From the NCBI RefSeq assembly GCF_003703975.1, contig NZ_QTJY01000024.1, forward strand, positions 1-64,000: a stretch of DNA of 64,000 nucleotides. The letters run 5' to 3'. This DNA comes from Larkinella soli (lineage in GTDB: Bacteria > Bacteroidota > Bacteroidia > Cytophagales > Spirosomataceae). The notes beneath the pieces were generated by a model. That model did no database searches. It saw only the letters and a program-made list of their open reading frames with translations, and was not told where the DNA came from. Shown piece after piece: positions 45,819-54,855 of this stretch (the first letter of the stretch is position 1; each line of letters starts with the position of its first letter). A program made the position numbers and the translations under genes.

Positions 45819-46379
45819 ATGCAAACCTATTTCGAACAGTACCTGGTCCACCATCATGCCGCCCTCGATTCGATTCCGGTCGAACAGGTCGAACGCATTG
45901 CCGACCTGATGAAACAATGCTGGCAGGAAGACCGCCAGTTTTTTGTTTTCGGAAACGGAGGCAGCGCGGCCAATGCCTCCCACTTCATCACGGACCTCGG
46001 AAAGGGAGCCTCCGACAAACTCGGCAAACGCTTCCGGTGCCTGTCCCTCAACGACAATACCGCCTGGCTGACGGCTCTCGGCAACGACTACGCCTACGAG
46101 GACGTGTTCTCCGGTCAGCTTCAGAACTATGCCCGACCGGGCGATATGGTCCTGACCATGAGCGTCAGCGGCAGTTCTCCCAATCTGGTCAAGGCGGTTC
46201 AGTGGGCCAATGACCACGGCCTGACCACCGTGGCCCTGGTCGGCGGCAAGCGGGGTCGCCTGGCCGACCTGGCCCAGGAGGTCGTCGTGATCGATTCGGA
46301 CCATTACGGCCGGGTCGAGGATGCGCACATGACGATCTGCCATATGCTTTGCTATCGGTTCATGGAAAACCCGGTGTAA
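45819..46379 (+). CDS. SIS-domain sedoheptulose-7-phosphate isomerase (GmhA-like)
   Basis: This 186-aa isomerase carries the GmhA signatures: FGNGGSAANASHFITDLGKGA, SGSSPNLVKA in the phosphosugar loop, and DHYGRVEDAHMTICHMLCY with the Glu and His expected at the zinc site. GmhA makes D-glycero-D-manno-heptose 7-phosphate for heptose-containing envelope sugars. Its stop codon lies in the loop of the following terminator. Confidence 0.88.
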   Translation: MQTYFEQYLVHHHAALDSIPVEQVERIADLMKQCWQEDRQFFVFGNGGSAANASHFITDLGKGASDKLGKRFRCLSLNDNTAWLTALGNDYAYEDVFSGQLQNYARPGDMVLTMSVSGSSPNLVKAVQWANDHGLTTVALVGGKRGRLADLAQEVVVIDSDHYGRVEDAHMTICHMLCYRFMENPV

Positions 46380-46390
46380 AACCGGGTTTT
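46366..46390. terminator. Bidirectional terminator with stop codon in loop
   Basis: AAAACCCGG (46366-46374) pairs with CCGGGTTTT (46382-46390). The TAA of the isomerase gene is in the loop. It sits between convergent genes and works for both. Confidence 0.7.
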
Positions 46391-46399
46391 CGGGCATTC

Positions 46400-47125
46400 T
46401 CAGCTGTAGCGGTCGTTTCGCCAGGGGTAGGCGGTATTCGAGTAACCCCGTTCCTCCCAGAATCCCAGGCGGTTTCCGGCCAGAAACTCGATCCGTTTGA
46501 TCCATTTGGATCCTTTCCAGGCATACAGCTGGGGCGTAATCATCCGGACGGGACCCCCGTGTTCGATGGGCAGCGGTTTGCCCTCGACCGTGTGGACGAG
46601 GAGTACATCCGGTTTGAGGGCTTCCTCCAGCGAAAGGTTGGTGGAATAGCCGTCATAGCCGTAACACATGACGTGGGTGGCCTTGTCTTTCGGCATGACC
46701 AGGGCAGCCAGGTCGGCAAACCGGACCCCTTTCCAGGCCATGTCGAGCTTCGACCAGGTCGTCACGCAGTGAAAGTCGCTGACGTCGTCGGTCTGGGGCA
46801 GGGCCATAAAGTCGTCCCATTTCAGACGGATCGGATGTTCGACCTCGCCGTCGAGGGCCAGCTGCCATTTTTGAATCGGTATATTGGGATGGTATCCCAG
46901 ATCCAGGACCGGCCATTTTTGGGTAACGGTCTGACTTTTCGGTATTTTGGGCATCCCATGGCGGTTCGGCGGGCCGGAACCCAGCGGTTTGTTGGGGCCG
47001 TCGGCGCTGTCGGCCATCGAAGGCGTGTTCTGCATGGCTTCCTCAAACCGGCGTTTGAGCTTCATGCGGGCCTCCACGATCCGGTCGAGCTTACCCGCAT
47101 CCAGGGTCGTTTCTTTTTCTTCCAT
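46400..47125 (-). CDS. Sulfite-oxidase-like molybdopterin oxidoreductase
   Basis: This 241-aa protein has the SUOX molybdopterin domain (~70-235): WQLALDGEVEHPIRLKWDDF, the cofactor-ligating Cys in FHCVTTWSKLDMAWKGVRF, and MITPQLYAWKGSKWIKRIEF. The N-terminal ~65 residues are polar, without a signal peptide or Tat motif, so it is probably cytoplasmic. It lacks the dimerisation domain of full sulfite oxidases, like the YuiH group. Substrate unknown. Confidence 0.88.
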   Translation of the reverse strand: MEEKETTLDAGKLDRIVEARMKLKRRFEEAMQNTPSMADSADGPNKPLGSGPPNRHGMPKIPKSQTVTQKWPVLDLGYHPNIPIQKWQLALDGEVEHPIRLKWDDFMALPQTDDVSDFHCVTTWSKLDMAWKGVRFADLAALVMPKDKATHVMCYGYDGYSTNLSLEEALKPDVLLVHTVEGKPLPIEHGGPVRMITPQLYAWKGSKWIKRIEFLAGNRLGFWEERGYSNTAYPWRNDRYS

Positions 47126-47222
47126 GAGTACTTGTTTTTAAGAAATAACGGAAAGCGGACGATTCCAGTTTAAATTACACAAAAAGCGATTGTCTGAAAA
47201 GTAAACCGGACTGATTGCCGTT

Positions 47223-48101
47223 ATGGAACCCCTGACCCGTCGCCGGCACCTGCTGCTGCTCCTGATTCTGGTGCCGCTCCTGGCAACGGTGGCATCCCAT
47301 GTGGTTTTTTTCCGGCGGTTTCCCTGGCAGCCCGGCTACCGCTTTCCGCTTCCTTATTTCCTGACGGTTTCGACGGTCATGCTTTCCTGCTGGACGGTCA
47401 ACCTGGCCATTTTCCGGAAACTGGACCGCGCCCTGCCGTTTTCCGTCGATCCGGTCCGGCGCATCGGCCGGCAGGTTCTGCTGGGCGGTCTGGCTACGAT
47501 GACGACGTTTTTTCTGGTTTTCCCAGGAGCCGTCCGGCTATATACGGGGCAATGGCCGAATGCGGTGCAGCTGACTTCGGGTATTTTTGTCTGCATCACC
47601 ATCGCGACCCTGATCAACGGCGGCTATGTCGGGCTGTATCTGCTTCAGGCTTACCGGCTGGAGAAGGAGCAGGCCGCCCGGGACCTTTCCGACCAGATCA
47701 GCGACTTACGAAAAACCCGCCCGCCGGCCGCCGGAACCCCGGCGATCTGGGTGGAAACCGTGGCACGCCGGCTTGCGCTGCAGCCGGAAGAAATCGCCTA
47801 CTTCTACTCCACCCAGGGCGTCGTGCTGCTGGTCCGAACCGACGCTCAGCAGCTCACCACCCGCTATAACTCGTTCACCGAACTGGAAAAACTTCTGCCG
47901 TCGACCCTCTTTTTCCAGCTCAACCGCCAATTCATCGTGTCGCTGGCGGCCATCCGGAGCGTTCAGGACGACAGCAACCGCAAGCTGCTGGTGTCGCTGG
48001 CCCCGGCCCTGCACAAACAGGACCCGGTTGAAACCGTGACCGTCAGCCGGTACCGCAGCGCCGAGTTCAAACGGTGGCTGAATCAGCTGACTGCCGCCTG
48101 A
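47223..48101 (+). CDS. Membrane-anchored LytTR transcriptional regulator
   Basis: This 292-aa protein has four N-terminal transmembrane helices (~10-145), a short linker and a C-terminal LytTR DNA-binding domain (~180-290): WVETVARRLALQPEEIAYFY, TELEKLLPSTLFFQLNRQFIV and VSRYRSAEFKRWL. No receiver or kinase domain is present, so it would signal in one step from the membrane. It may be cotranscribed with the downstream membrane protein gene. Confidence 0.9.
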   Translation: MEPLTRRRHLLLLLILVPLLATVASHVVFFRRFPWQPGYRFPLPYFLTVSTVMLSCWTVNLAIFRKLDRALPFSVDPVRRIGRQVLLGGLATMTTFFLVFPGAVRLYTGQWPNAVQLTSGIFVCITIATLINGGYVGLYLLQAYRLEKEQAARDLSDQISDLRKTRPPAAGTPAIWVETVARRLALQPEEIAYFYSTQGVVLLVRTDAQQLTTRYNSFTELEKLLPSTLFFQLNRQFIVSLAAIRSVQDDSNRKLLVSLAPALHKQDPVETVTVSRYRSAEFKRWLNQLTAA

Positions 48102-48210
48102 CCATTCATCCGGACTTTCGTTACCATTCGTTGATTCCGGCTCGAAAAACGCATTTTTTCTGCGCTTAAGGGACTTGTTTTACGGCGTTGAACCAAACCT
48201 GTAAACAACA

Positions 48211-48954
48211 ATGCATCCCGATCTTTCCCATCTGTTTCAAAACCCGCCCGCCTGGATGGCGGGCTGTTTCGCCGGTATTCTGCTGCTGACGCTGGCCGGT
48301 TGTTACGTCGTTCTGCGGAAAGCCGCTCCCTCGCAGGGCGGACGAATTTTCGTCGGTCTGCTCGTCTGGCTCGGCCTGCTGCTGCTGCTGGCCCGGAACG
48401 GTTTTTTCCTGACCGTCGGGACGGTGCCGCCCCGCTTTACGCTGACCATCGGGCCGCCCGTAGCGTTTGTGCTTTCCCTGCTGCTGTTCCCGGCCGGACG
48501 CCGGTTCATGGACCGCTGCCCCCTGCCCGCCATGACCTTCCTGAACACCATCCGGGTTCCGGTCGAACTGCTGCTGTACGGGTTGTTCGTATATGGGCAG
48601 ATTCCGGAACTGATGACCTTCGAAGGCCGGAATCTGGATGTGCTCTCCGGTCTGACCGCTCCGCTGGCCGGATGGTGGGCCACCCGCAACCGGCCGTTCG
48701 ACCGTCGTCTGCTGCTGTTCTGGAACTTCCTGGCGCTGGGGTTGCTGGTGAACATTGTCGGTCATGCGATTCTGGCCGCTCCGGTGCCTTTTCAGCAACT
48801 GGCCTTCGATCAGCCGAACGTCGGGGTGCTGAAGTTTCCGTACGTCGGGCTGCCGGGGCTGGTGGTGCCGGTAGTGCTTTTCACCCATCTGGCTTCCCTG
48901 CGTCAATTGCTGAAACCCGAGCCGGTTTCCGTGGACCAACTGAGCGCCATTTAA
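48211..48954 (+). CDS. Seven-helix membrane protein of unknown function
   Basis: This 247-aa, very hydrophobic protein has about seven helices. Its most conserved-looking part is FLNTIRVPVELLLYGLFVYGQIPELMTFEGRN in the centre. I recognise no named family. It follows the LytTR gene by 109 bases and ends at a strong terminator. Membership in one transcriptional unit with the LytTR gene is likely. Confidence 0.7.
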   Translation: MHPDLSHLFQNPPAWMAGCFAGILLLTLAGCYVVLRKAAPSQGGRIFVGLLVWLGLLLLLARNGFFLTVGTVPPRFTLTIGPPVAFVLSLLLFPAGRRFMDRCPLPAMTFLNTIRVPVELLLYGLFVYGQIPELMTFEGRNLDVLSGLTAPLAGWWATRNRPFDRRLLLFWNFLALGLLVNIVGHAILAAPVPFQQLAFDQPNVGVLKFPYVGLPGLVVPVVLFTHLASLRQLLKPEPVSVDQLSAI

Positions 48955-48958
48955 TCAA

Positions 48959-48988
48959 AAAGCCCCTGATCGTAAAATCAGGGGCTTT
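48959..48988 (+). terminator. Bidirectional terminator between convergent genes
   Basis: AAAGCCCCTGAT (48959-48970) pairs with ATCAGGGGCTTT (48977-48988) over a 6-base loop; A-rich on the left and T-rich on the right. Confidence 0.75.
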
Positions 48989-49009
48989 CTTTGGAAACGC
49001 GGAGCCGAA

Positions 49010-51544
49010 TCAGGAAAGCTGTTTTTCCCGGACTTCGCCGGTCTTTTTCTGCCGGTTTTCGAAGTAAACGGCCGCCCCGATGAATGCGACCAGCAGGATC
49101 GAGCAGATGAGGTCCGCCATTTTCCCGACCCGTACCGATACCGGGTCGAAGCGGAAGACGACGGTATGCTTTCCGGCCGGAACCTTCATGGCCCGCAGCA
49201 TGTAGTCGGCCCGCAGGTGGGGCACTTCCTGACCGTCGACGGTGGCTTTCCACTCGTCGCGGACGTTGTAATAGATTTCCGAGAAAACCGCCAGCTGGTC
49301 CGTTTTTGCGTTGCTTTCGTAGGTCAGTTCATTGGGTTTGTAGCTGGTCAGCCGGATGGTATTGGCGACCGAATCGGGCTGGATTTTCAGGCCGGCCACC
49401 TGGTCGGCGAAACGCTGGTCGATCACGGCCGTCCGGCGGGGATTCAGACTGTCCATCGCCTTCATTTCCGCATCCGCGTTCGGAACCAGCCGGTATTCAC
49501 TGACGAACCAGGCGTTGCCGAGGGCGCCGGGGTTGCGCTGGGCCACTGTCTGGGGCGTTCCCTGCTGCCCGTTGGCCGGTTGGGCCTGCCCGAGGAAATA
49601 TCTGGTGTTCAGCATGTTGATGACGTTCTGGTTGTTTTTCATCACCTGAAACTCCACCAGGTCCTGATACCGGCGCATCTTGGCGGCATGATATCCGCCC
49701 AGCGACTTGTGGAAGTAGGAAGTCCGGGCATCGCTCATGAAGTTGGTCGTCAGGTCGAGCACGCGGAAATCCGGGTCTTTGTCGGCCAGAATCTGCTCGT
49801 CGGCGGGCGTCGGGGTGACAGTCTCCTGAATGGCGGATTTACTGACGAAATCGTCATTGTTGAGATACCGTTTGTCGACACCCATCAGGTCGAAGATCAT
49901 CAGAAGGAGCAAAACCGGGTATAACACGGCGGCTTTGAGCCGGTTGCGGGCATACAGCCAGACCAGCGCGGCCGCCAGCAGGATGAAAACGGCCGACCGG
50001 AACGCATCCGTCCGGAACAGGCTGATGCGGTCGTCGACGATGGCGGAAACCACCTGTTCGGCGAGGTTCTTGTTCTGGAGGCCCTGCTCGAAGTTTTGAA
50101 GCGTGATGTCGTCGACCGGCGCCCGGAAACTCTGGAACACCGTCGGGGCCACGGCCATCAGGAGGCAGAGGCCGGCCGTAACGCCCACGGAGATCAGCAG
50201 CGGCCGGTTCAGTTGTTCGGCGGTCAGTTTCCGGTCCACGATTTGTTTCAGGGCGACGATGCCGAGCATCACCAGCGGAAGCTGCACGAGGGACAGGATC
50301 ATGGTGACCGCCCGGAACTTGTTGAAGCCGGGGAAATAATCGAAGAACAGGTAGTTGAAGCCCGCGAAGTTTTTCCCCCACGACCAGGCCAGATAAAGCA
50401 GGGTGACGCCCAGCGCCCACCATTTCAGCCGGCCCCGCACGATCTGAAGACCCAGCACGAAAAGAAAGACGACGATAGCGCCCGCATAGGCCGGACCGCC
50501 GGTGCTGTACAGCGTTCCATGATAAAGTAAAACCTGCTGGATCACCTGCTGCGCCATGCCGGCATCGACCCCGATGCCGGTCAGCGCCTTATAGGTTTTG
50601 GAGTCGGTGGAGAGCGAGCCGACCGTCGAGCCCCCGGCAAAGTTAGGGATCAGCAGGGTGAGAGTTTCGCCGATGCCGTAGCTGTATTGAAAGGCGTAAT
50701 CCTTGTCCAGACCGGTTTGCGGGGCGGCTTTGGCCGGGGCAGGGGCGCCGGGAGCGGCCGGGGGCGTAATGGTCAGTTCGGATTTTCCGCGAATGGTTAC
50801 CGTGGCATAATCGGCGGTATTCCAGAGCCGGGTGGTGTGCGTTCCGACGGCGATCAGGGCGGCTGCGCCGAGGGAAAGGAGGGAGAAAACCAGCGGCCGG
50901 ACCCTCCCTTCCCGGATGGCGGCAATGCTTTCGATCAGGACGTAGATCACCAGGCCGACGGCGAGGTAATACGTGATCTGGATGTGATTGGCATACAGCT
51001 CAAGCCCGAGGAAAAGAGCCGTCACGGAGGCTCCGGCCAGATACCGTCCGCGCAGGGCCATAACGACGCCCGCAATGATGCCCGGCGCGTAGGCCAGCGC
51101 CAGAACTTTGGAAACGTGGCCGGCTTCGAGGCTGATGAGGTGGTAGGAAGCAAAGCCGTAAGCCACCGCTCCCAGCGCCGACAGCCAGATGTTGGCCCCC
51201 AGCGCCAGCATCAGCACGAATCCGCCGATCATAATGAGCCAGATGTAATTGGCCGGGTCGGGGAGGAGGAGGTTGATGTATTGTCCCAGTTTGTGGGTCA
51301 GGCTGGTCGGGTAATCCCCGGCGATCATATAGGCCGGCATCCCGCCGAACATGCTGTTGGTCCACCAGGCCCACTCGCCGGTTTGTTTGTGGTATTCGAC
51401 GACTTCCCGAGCCCCGGCAACGGACTGGATAATGTCGTGTTGGTTGAGTCGTTTGCCGTTGAGGACCGGGGAGCAATACATCACCGCCAGCACCGCGAAC
51501 CCGATGACGGCAACCAGATGAGGAAGAAAACGCTTAAAGTTCAT
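49010..51544 (-). CDS. YfhO-like large membrane glycosyltransferase-type protein
   Basis: This 844-aa protein has about 12-14 transmembrane helices. Its N-terminus is typical of Bacteroidota YfhO proteins (YCSPVLNGKRLNQHDIIQSV, AWWTNSMFGGMPAYMI), with a C-terminal periplasmic domain rich in strands (~570-800) and a last helix near the end. In Bacillus, YfhO is a GT-C-type glycosyltransferase acting on teichoic acid; the role in Bacteroidota is unknown. It is isolated from neighbours. Confidence 0.88.
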   Translation of the reverse strand: MNFKRFLPHLVAVIGFAVLAVMYCSPVLNGKRLNQHDIIQSVAGAREVVEYHKQTGEWAWWTNSMFGGMPAYMIAGDYPTSLTHKLGQYINLLLPDPANYIWLIMIGGFVLMLALGANIWLSALGAVAYGFASYHLISLEAGHVSKVLALAYAPGIIAGVVMALRGRYLAGASVTALFLGLELYANHIQITYYLAVGLVIYVLIESIAAIREGRVRPLVFSLLSLGAAALIAVGTHTTRLWNTADYATVTIRGKSELTITPPAAPGAPAPAKAAPQTGLDKDYAFQYSYGIGETLTLLIPNFAGGSTVGSLSTDSKTYKALTGIGVDAGMAQQVIQQVLLYHGTLYSTGGPAYAGAIVVFLFVLGLQIVRGRLKWWALGVTLLYLAWSWGKNFAGFNYLFFDYFPGFNKFRAVTMILSLVQLPLVMLGIVALKQIVDRKLTAEQLNRPLLISVGVTAGLCLLMAVAPTVFQSFRAPVDDITLQNFEQGLQNKNLAEQVVSAIVDDRISLFRTDAFRSAVFILLAAALVWLYARNRLKAAVLYPVLLLLMIFDLMGVDKRYLNNDDFVSKSAIQETVTPTPADEQILADKDPDFRVLDLTTNFMSDARTSYFHKSLGGYHAAKMRRYQDLVEFQVMKNNQNVINMLNTRYFLGQAQPANGQQGTPQTVAQRNPGALGNAWFVSEYRLVPNADAEMKAMDSLNPRRTAVIDQRFADQVAGLKIQPDSVANTIRLTSYKPNELTYESNAKTDQLAVFSEIYYNVRDEWKATVDGQEVPHLRADYMLRAMKVPAGKHTVVFRFDPVSVRVGKMADLICSILLVAFIGAAVYFENRQKKTGEVREKQLS

Positions 51545-51723
51545 GGAATCGTTATCGGTACGAAGCCGGTAATGGCTAAAGAATGAAAGAGTAAAGAAAC
51601 GGTTTTTTCGGCAAACGGAAACGAAGAAAAGGCGGATTTAACGCATGGAGGCATTGCCCGGAAGTGTCCCGGCGCGGCTTCTATCGTCTAAACGGGAACG
51701 ATTTGAAACTATTGCCTATCTTT

Positions 51724-52347
51724 ATGGAAGCCAGAAACTACGAACCGGTTATGACCCCCGAGCTGAAAAAACATCGATACACCTTCGAAGAGTACGAAGC
51801 CCTCGAACAGGAGGAGGGAATTCGGTACGAATACGACGACGGAGAAATTTATGCCATGGCCGGGACGACCTTTCGGCATAATCTGCTGGTTCAGAATATA
51901 GGCTATGCCCTCCGCAGTTTTGCGAAAATAGGCGGTTGCCGGGTGTTCGTAGAAAGCATCAAGCAAAAACTGACGACGGGAGAAAAATACGTTTACCCGG
52001 ATATAATCTATACCTGCGAACCTAATGACTGGAAGGACGATCAGAAGACGGTCGTAAAAACACCCACATTGCTAATCGAAGTCGTCTCCAAATCTTCCGA
52101 AAAAGGGGATACGGAAACGAAGCGGCTCGAATACACCAAGCTGCCTTCCCTGCTGTATTACCTGATCGTCCATCAGGCCCGGTATGCGGTGCAGGTCTTT
52201 GAGCGAGCCGAAGGCTTCTGGAAATTAAGCATTTACGAAGGGCTGAGTGCGGTCATCGACCTGCCGCTTCTCGGCATCACGCTCCCCTTGGCCGACATTT
52301 ATGAAGGCATTCCGGAAAATCCGGAAAAAGAAGAAAACCCGGCCTGA
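51724..52347 (+). CDS. Uma2-family (DUF820) putative nuclease
   Basis: This protein of ~207 aa has the PD-(D/E)XK-like Uma2 fold. YTFEEYEALEQEEGIRYEYDDGEIYAM is the typical start, KYVYPDIIYTCEPN holds the Asp, and PTLLIEVVSKSSEKGDTETKRLEY the catalytic E-x-K region. Uma2 genes are abundant in cyanobacteria and some Bacteroidota; their biological role is unclear. Start ATG 51724 is chosen, but 51751 is possible and the frame is open to 51664. Its stop codon lies in a terminator loop. Confidence 0.88.
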   Translation: MEARNYEPVMTPELKKHRYTFEEYEALEQEEGIRYEYDDGEIYAMAGTTFRHNLLVQNIGYALRSFAKIGGCRVFVESIKQKLTTGEKYVYPDIIYTCEPNDWKDDQKTVVKTPTLLIEVVSKSSEKGDTETKRLEYTKLPSLLYYLIVHQARYAVQVFERAEGFWKLSIYEGLSAVIDLPLLGITLPLADIYEGIPENPEKEENPA

Positions 52348-52357
52348 CCGGGTTTTC
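52333..52357. terminator. Bidirectional terminator, same stem as at 46366
   Basis: GAAAACCCGG pairs with CCGGGTTTTC across CCTGA; the TGA stop of the Uma2 gene is in the loop. It separates the convergent Uma2 and mutS2 genes. Confidence 0.7.
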
Positions 52358-52359
52358 AT

Positions 52360-54771
52360 TTACTTCATCTTGACGACCGTCACCCCGGCACCGCCCCGGT
52401 CGGCGTGTTCGTCCTGCATGGACGCTACCTGCGGAAAGGAGCGGAGGTGGTTCCGGACGAGGGTCCGCAGAATCCCGTCGCCCTTGCCGTGGACGACCCG
52501 CAGTTCCGGATAGCCCAGCATCAGCCCGTTGTTGATGAAGTTGTCCAGTTCCACGAGGGCTTCTTCCCCCCGTTTTCCCCGCAGGTCGAGGTTGAAGCTG
52601 AAATTCATCATCTTCTCGTTCAGGTCGATGCCGGTCATTCGCGGCCGGGCTGTTTCGCCGACGGCTTCGCGGTAAGCTTTCCGGCTCACCTTTTCGAGCC
52701 GGTTCAGCTTGATGTTGGATTTCAGGTCACCGATGCGGATTTCGGCATCCTTGCCCCGGAGGGCCAGCACTTCGCCGATGGTATTCTGCCCCTTGATCCG
52801 GACGAAGCTTCCCGCCGTAATGGCCCCCTCTTCGGGCAGAAACTCCTCGCTCTGCGGTTTGACCGGGTCTTCGGACAGGACCTCCGGTTTCAACTCCCGC
52901 TGCTCGAACTGTTCGAGTTCCTGCCGGACGAGCCGGGTCATATCGCGTTCGGCCTTGTTCTCCTTGATCTCCCGGATGGTGTTCTCGATGCGCTGATTGG
53001 CTTCGGTCACCAGAGCCCGGGCTTTCTGTTTGGCGTCGTTCAGAAGCCGCTTCTGCTCATTATCCAGCTTGGTTTTCAGGGCGTTGGTCTCAGCGAGCTG
53101 CTGGGCCAGCTTGCGCTGGCTGATGCCCATTTCCAGGTTTCGCTCGGCAAAAACCCGCTTCTCGATATCCAGTTCCTTCAGCAGTTTTTCAAGATTGACC
53201 TGCTGGCTGCCCAGTTTCTCCTTTGCCCGGTCGATCACGGCTTTCGACAGACCGATCTTCGATGCGATCTCGAACGCGAACGAACTGCCGGGCCGGCCCA
53301 CCTCCAGTTCATAGAGCGGCTCCAGATGCTCGCCGTCGAAGCGCATGGCTCCGTTGACCAGCCCCGGCGTCTTGTCGGCAAACAGCTTCAGGTTGGTGTA
53401 GTGGGTGTTGATCACGCCGAAGGCGCCCGACTTGTTCAGCTCTTCCAAAATGGTTTCGGCAATGGCTCCGCCCAGGCCGGGTTCCGTCCCGGTTCCGAAC
53501 TCGTCGATCAGGAACAGCGTCTTCCGGTTGGAAAGGGTCAGGAACGCCTTCATGCTGGTCAGGTGTGAACTGTACGTGCTGAGGTCGTTTTCCAGGGATT
53601 GTTCGTCGCCGATGTCGATAAACAGATTCTGGAAGATACCGGCCGAGGAGCCTTCCACCACGGGAATCAGCAGGCCGCACTGCACCATATACTGGAGCAG
53701 CCCGATGGTCTTCAGCGCCACGGATTTACCCCCGGCGTTAGGCCCGGAGATGATCAGGATGCGTTGTTTCGGATCGAGCAGCAGGTTGAGCGGCACCACC
53801 TTCTTGCCCTGTTTCTGGAAAGACAGGTGGAGCAGTGGGTGCCGGGCCAGTTTCCAGTCGATGGTCGGCTGGTTGATCAGCTTCGGCATTTCCGCGTCGA
53901 TCTGGAGCGCGAAGCGGGCCTTGGCACGGATGAAGTCGATCAGTCCCAGGAAGGTCGTCGCCCGCAGGAGGTCCGGCAGGAAAGGCCGGAGCTGGTCGGT
54001 CAGTTCGCGCAGAATCCGGGCCACTTCCCGCCGTTCCTCGTATTCCAGCTCCCGGATTTCGTTGTTCGTATCGAATACCTCGGCCGGTTCGATGAATACC
54101 GTCTGGCCCGTGGCCGACTCGTCGTGGATGAAGCCTTTCAGCCGGCGTTTGTGCTCGGCGGCCACCGGAATCACCATTCGGCCGTTGCGGATGGTGAGCG
54201 AGATTTCGTCGGGAACCCAGCCCTGCTGACGGGCATACCGAAGGATGCCGTCCAGCTTTTTCCGCAGGCCGGCCTGCTCGGAAATGATCTTCCGGCGAAT
54301 CTCGGCCAGGGCGGGGGAGGCCGTATCCCGGACGTGTCCGCGGTCGTCGATGACGCGCTCGACGGCGTCCGTCAGCTTTTTATCGACGGTGACGGCCTCG
54401 GCAAGTTCGGTCAGGTACGGATAACTTTCCTTTTCTTTGCCGTCCAGAAACCGGAGGCATTGCTGGATGGTGCGGAGCGTCAGTTTCAGGTCGAAAAACT
54501 CCTCCTCGGTCAGCATAATGCCCTCGATGCGGGCTTTTGCGAGCTGGGGCCGGATGTCGAGGTAGTTCGACGACGGAAAATCCGGTTCGTACTGAACGAT
54601 GGTTTTGAACTCGGCGACCTGCCGAAGCAGTTTATCGATCAGCTGGAAATTGTCGGAAAATCGTATTTTATCGACATACGACTGCCCGAGCGGGCTGATG
54701 CAGGCCTGCCGGAGCAAATCGCGGATCTTATCGAAACCTAATTTTTGTTCAAAAGAATCAGGGTAAAGCAT
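52360..54771 (-). CDS. mutS2: Endonuclease MutS2
   Basis: This 803-aa protein matches MutS2. The clamp and core region comes first. The ATPase follows with Walker A GPNAGGKSVALKT (~343-355), FLIDEFGTGTEP as Walker B, and the STYSSHLTSMKAF switch. A long coiled coil spans ~510-640. The C-terminal Smr nuclease domain (LDLRGKRGEEALVELDNFI, then RVVHGKGDGILR) covers ~735-803. MutS2 limits recombination and rescues collided ribosomes in bacteria where studied. Length and domains are complete. Confidence 0.96.
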   Translation of the reverse strand: MLYPDSFEQKLGFDKIRDLLRQACISPLGQSYVDKIRFSDNFQLIDKLLRQVAEFKTIVQYEPDFPSSNYLDIRPQLAKARIEGIMLTEEEFFDLKLTLRTIQQCLRFLDGKEKESYPYLTELAEAVTVDKKLTDAVERVIDDRGHVRDTASPALAEIRRKIISEQAGLRKKLDGILRYARQQGWVPDEISLTIRNGRMVIPVAAEHKRRLKGFIHDESATGQTVFIEPAEVFDTNNEIRELEYEERREVARILRELTDQLRPFLPDLLRATTFLGLIDFIRAKARFALQIDAEMPKLINQPTIDWKLARHPLLHLSFQKQGKKVVPLNLLLDPKQRILIISGPNAGGKSVALKTIGLLQYMVQCGLLIPVVEGSSAGIFQNLFIDIGDEQSLENDLSTYSSHLTSMKAFLTLSNRKTLFLIDEFGTGTEPGLGGAIAETILEELNKSGAFGVINTHYTNLKLFADKTPGLVNGAMRFDGEHLEPLYELEVGRPGSSFAFEIASKIGLSKAVIDRAKEKLGSQQVNLEKLLKELDIEKRVFAERNLEMGISQRKLAQQLAETNALKTKLDNEQKRLLNDAKQKARALVTEANQRIENTIREIKENKAERDMTRLVRQELEQFEQRELKPEVLSEDPVKPQSEEFLPEEGAITAGSFVRIKGQNTIGEVLALRGKDAEIRIGDLKSNIKLNRLEKVSRKAYREAVGETARPRMTGIDLNEKMMNFSFNLDLRGKRGEEALVELDNFINNGLMLGYPELRVVHGKGDGILRTLVRNHLRSFPQVASMQDEHADRGGAGVTVVKMK

Positions 54772-54855
54772 TTAGCTAAAGTCTTCAGTTTTGCGGCTTC
54801 CCGTTTTTGCGGAAACCGCCTTCATGGATAACACAATCAATTTGCCGACGGTTCT

